From positions 175,476-239,475 of the forward strand of contig NZ_JACAOS010000001.1 of NCBI RefSeq assembly GCF_013386165.1: a stretch of 64,000 nucleotides of DNA, read 5' to 3'. A program made the position numbers and the translations under genes. The notes under the pieces were generated by a model. That model was not told the DNA's origin, made no database searches, and saw nothing but the letters and a program-made list of their open reading frames with translations. Shown here piece by piece: positions 63,206 through 64,000 of the stretch. How positions within the stretch are numbered: position 1 is the stretch's first letter; every line of letters starts with the position of its first letter. This stretch comes from Pseudomonas gingeri. Lineage in GTDB: Bacteria > Pseudomonadota > Gammaproteobacteria > Pseudomonadales > Pseudomonadaceae.

Positions 63206-64000
63206 GTGCCGCGTCGCATCAGCAGAGAGCTGAAGACTCTCAGTGTTTGGGCTTTATCCTTGGCTATCAGCGGCTGCATCGGAACCGGAGGTATTGCCCC
63301 GCAGGGCCACACCCTGGCGGCCAACACCTTGCTCACCGACGAAGCGATCCAGAGTGCCGAGCGCGATGCGCACTGGCCGGCGGCGCAGTGGTGGCAAGCT
63401 TATGGCGATCAGCAGCTCAACCAATGGATCGTCCGCGCCGTGCAAGGCAGCCCGAGCCTGGCCATGGCCGCTGCCCGCGTGCGTCAGGCCCGGGCCCTGG
63501 CCGGCCTGGCCGAGTCTGCCGAGTCCGTGCAGATCAAGGGTGACGCCGCGCTGAAACGCCACAACTGGGCCAACGACCAGTTCTACGGCCCTGGCGAACT
63601 GGCGAGCACCACCACCTGGGACAACAACGCCAGTCTCGGCCTGAGTTATTCCCTGGACCTCTGGGGCCGCGAAAGCAATGCCAGCGAACGCGCCGTGGAC
63701 CTGGCCCATATGAGCGTCGCCGAAGCACGGCAAGCCCAGCTCGAATTGCAGAACAGCATCGTCCACGTCTATATCCAGCTGTCGTTGCAATACGCCCAGC
63801 GCGATATCGTCGAGGCCACCCTCAAGCAGCAGATGCAGATTCTCGAACTGGCGCAAAAACGCCTGAACGGCGGCCTCGGCACCCATTTCGAAGTCAGCCA
63901 GGCCGAGACGCCGCTGCCGGAAACCCATCGCCAGATCGACTCGCTGGACGAGGAAATCGCCTTGAGCCGCAATCAACTGGCGGCCCTGGCCGGTGCCGGT
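63206..64000 (+). CDS. NodT-family outer-membrane efflux lipoprotein (3' truncated by window)
   Basis: GTG 63206 opens a frame of 265 codons that runs off the window. It starts VPRRISRELKTLSVWALSLAISGC, a signal peptide with lipobox (LAISGC, cysteine about 24). The frame then reads WWQAYGDQQLNQWIVRAVQGSPSLAMAAARVRQAR and YSLDLWGRESNASERAVDLA, the OprM/NodT pattern. It is the outer-membrane channel of an RND or MFP efflux system whose other genes should lie beyond 64000. AGGA lies 10 bp upstream. Confidence 0.88.
   Translation, partial: MPRRISRELKTLSVWALSLAISGCIGTGGIAPQGHTLAANTLLTDEAIQSAERDAHWPAAQWWQAYGDQQLNQWIVRAVQGSPSLAMAAARVRQARALAGLAESAESVQIKGDAALKRHNWANDQFYGPGELASTTTWDNNASLGLSYSLDLWGRESNASERAVDLAHMSVAEARQAQLELQNSIVHVYIQLSLQYAQRDIVEATLKQQMQILELAQKRLNGGLGTHFEVSQAETPLPETHRQIDSLDEEIALSRNQLAALAGAG

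Noticed and set aside
1..64000. tRNA, rRNA, CRISPR arrays, intact insertion sequences
   Set aside because: I looked for cloverleaf-like segments, regular short repeats with spacers, and transposase frames and saw none that could be supported.

Overview
The window is a piece of a GC-rich Pseudomonas chromosome, most likely from the P. fluorescens group. Support comes from the complete homogentisate operon, the folM-folE-folX monapterin operon with a DUF1244 gene behind it, a DUF3509 protein, the FecI/FecR/TonB receptor layout, MalT-type LuxR and HmgR regulators, and REP/REPIN repeats of the fluorescens type. Codon use and GC are uniform except at the left edge. I found no rRNA, tRNA, CRISPR array or intact insertion sequence.

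Left edge (1-3700): an AT-richer accessory segment. It carries a GHKL ATPase fused to a PD-(D/E)XK-like nuclease domain (202-2172) and a small membrane protein just upstream in the same operon (2225-2884), then two frameshifted phage-type DNA-binding genes facing apart. This looks like a defence or mobile-element remnant beside the conserved core.

3758-10835: DUF1244, folX, folE and folM (minus strand), a membrane-anchored monooxygenase-like gene, a LitR/PplR-type MerR regulator convergent with a short LOV blue-light receptor, a flavodoxin, and a LysR regulator divergent from a cidA-cidB pair. A near-perfect PplR-type box overlaps the presumed folM promoter, so the PplR/LOV pair may switch on the pterin operon in light.

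10982-24606: class II aldolase-like and SDR enzymes, an AmpDh3-like amidase, a DUF1302/DUF1329 pair with a MalT-type LuxR activator, then hmgR and hmgA-fahA-maiA for tyrosine/homogentisate breakdown with two 17-bp direct-repeat operators.

24617-35887: a ParE-type toxin-antitoxin pair, a SirB1-like protein, a leucine dehydrogenase-like enzyme, yebG with a perfect LexA box, a PsiE-like membrane protein, a YXWGXW lipoprotein, a DUF1800/DUF1501 pair, DUF3509, a MocR regulator divergent from a BenE-family transporter with repeated operators between them, and an HPF/RaiA-like protein.

35957-47799: two EamA exporters, a Fe(II)/2-oxoglutarate oxygenase, an iron-uptake cassette (Fur-like box, fecI, fecR, TonB receptor, YncE-like beta-propeller), PBP4 (dacB), a small exported protein and an AraC regulator divergent from the second exporter.

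47884-60428: two tandem, paralogous giant genes (about 2,050 and 2,110 residues) with dermonecrotic-toxin-like N-terminal parts, a hydrophobic hairpin, leucine-rich repeats and a NEL-like C-terminus from which the catalytic CxD motif appears to be missing in both. The window closes with a GhrB-type hydroxyacid dehydrogenase, REPIN clusters, a LysR regulator and the start of a NodT-type outer-membrane efflux lipoprotein cut by the window end.
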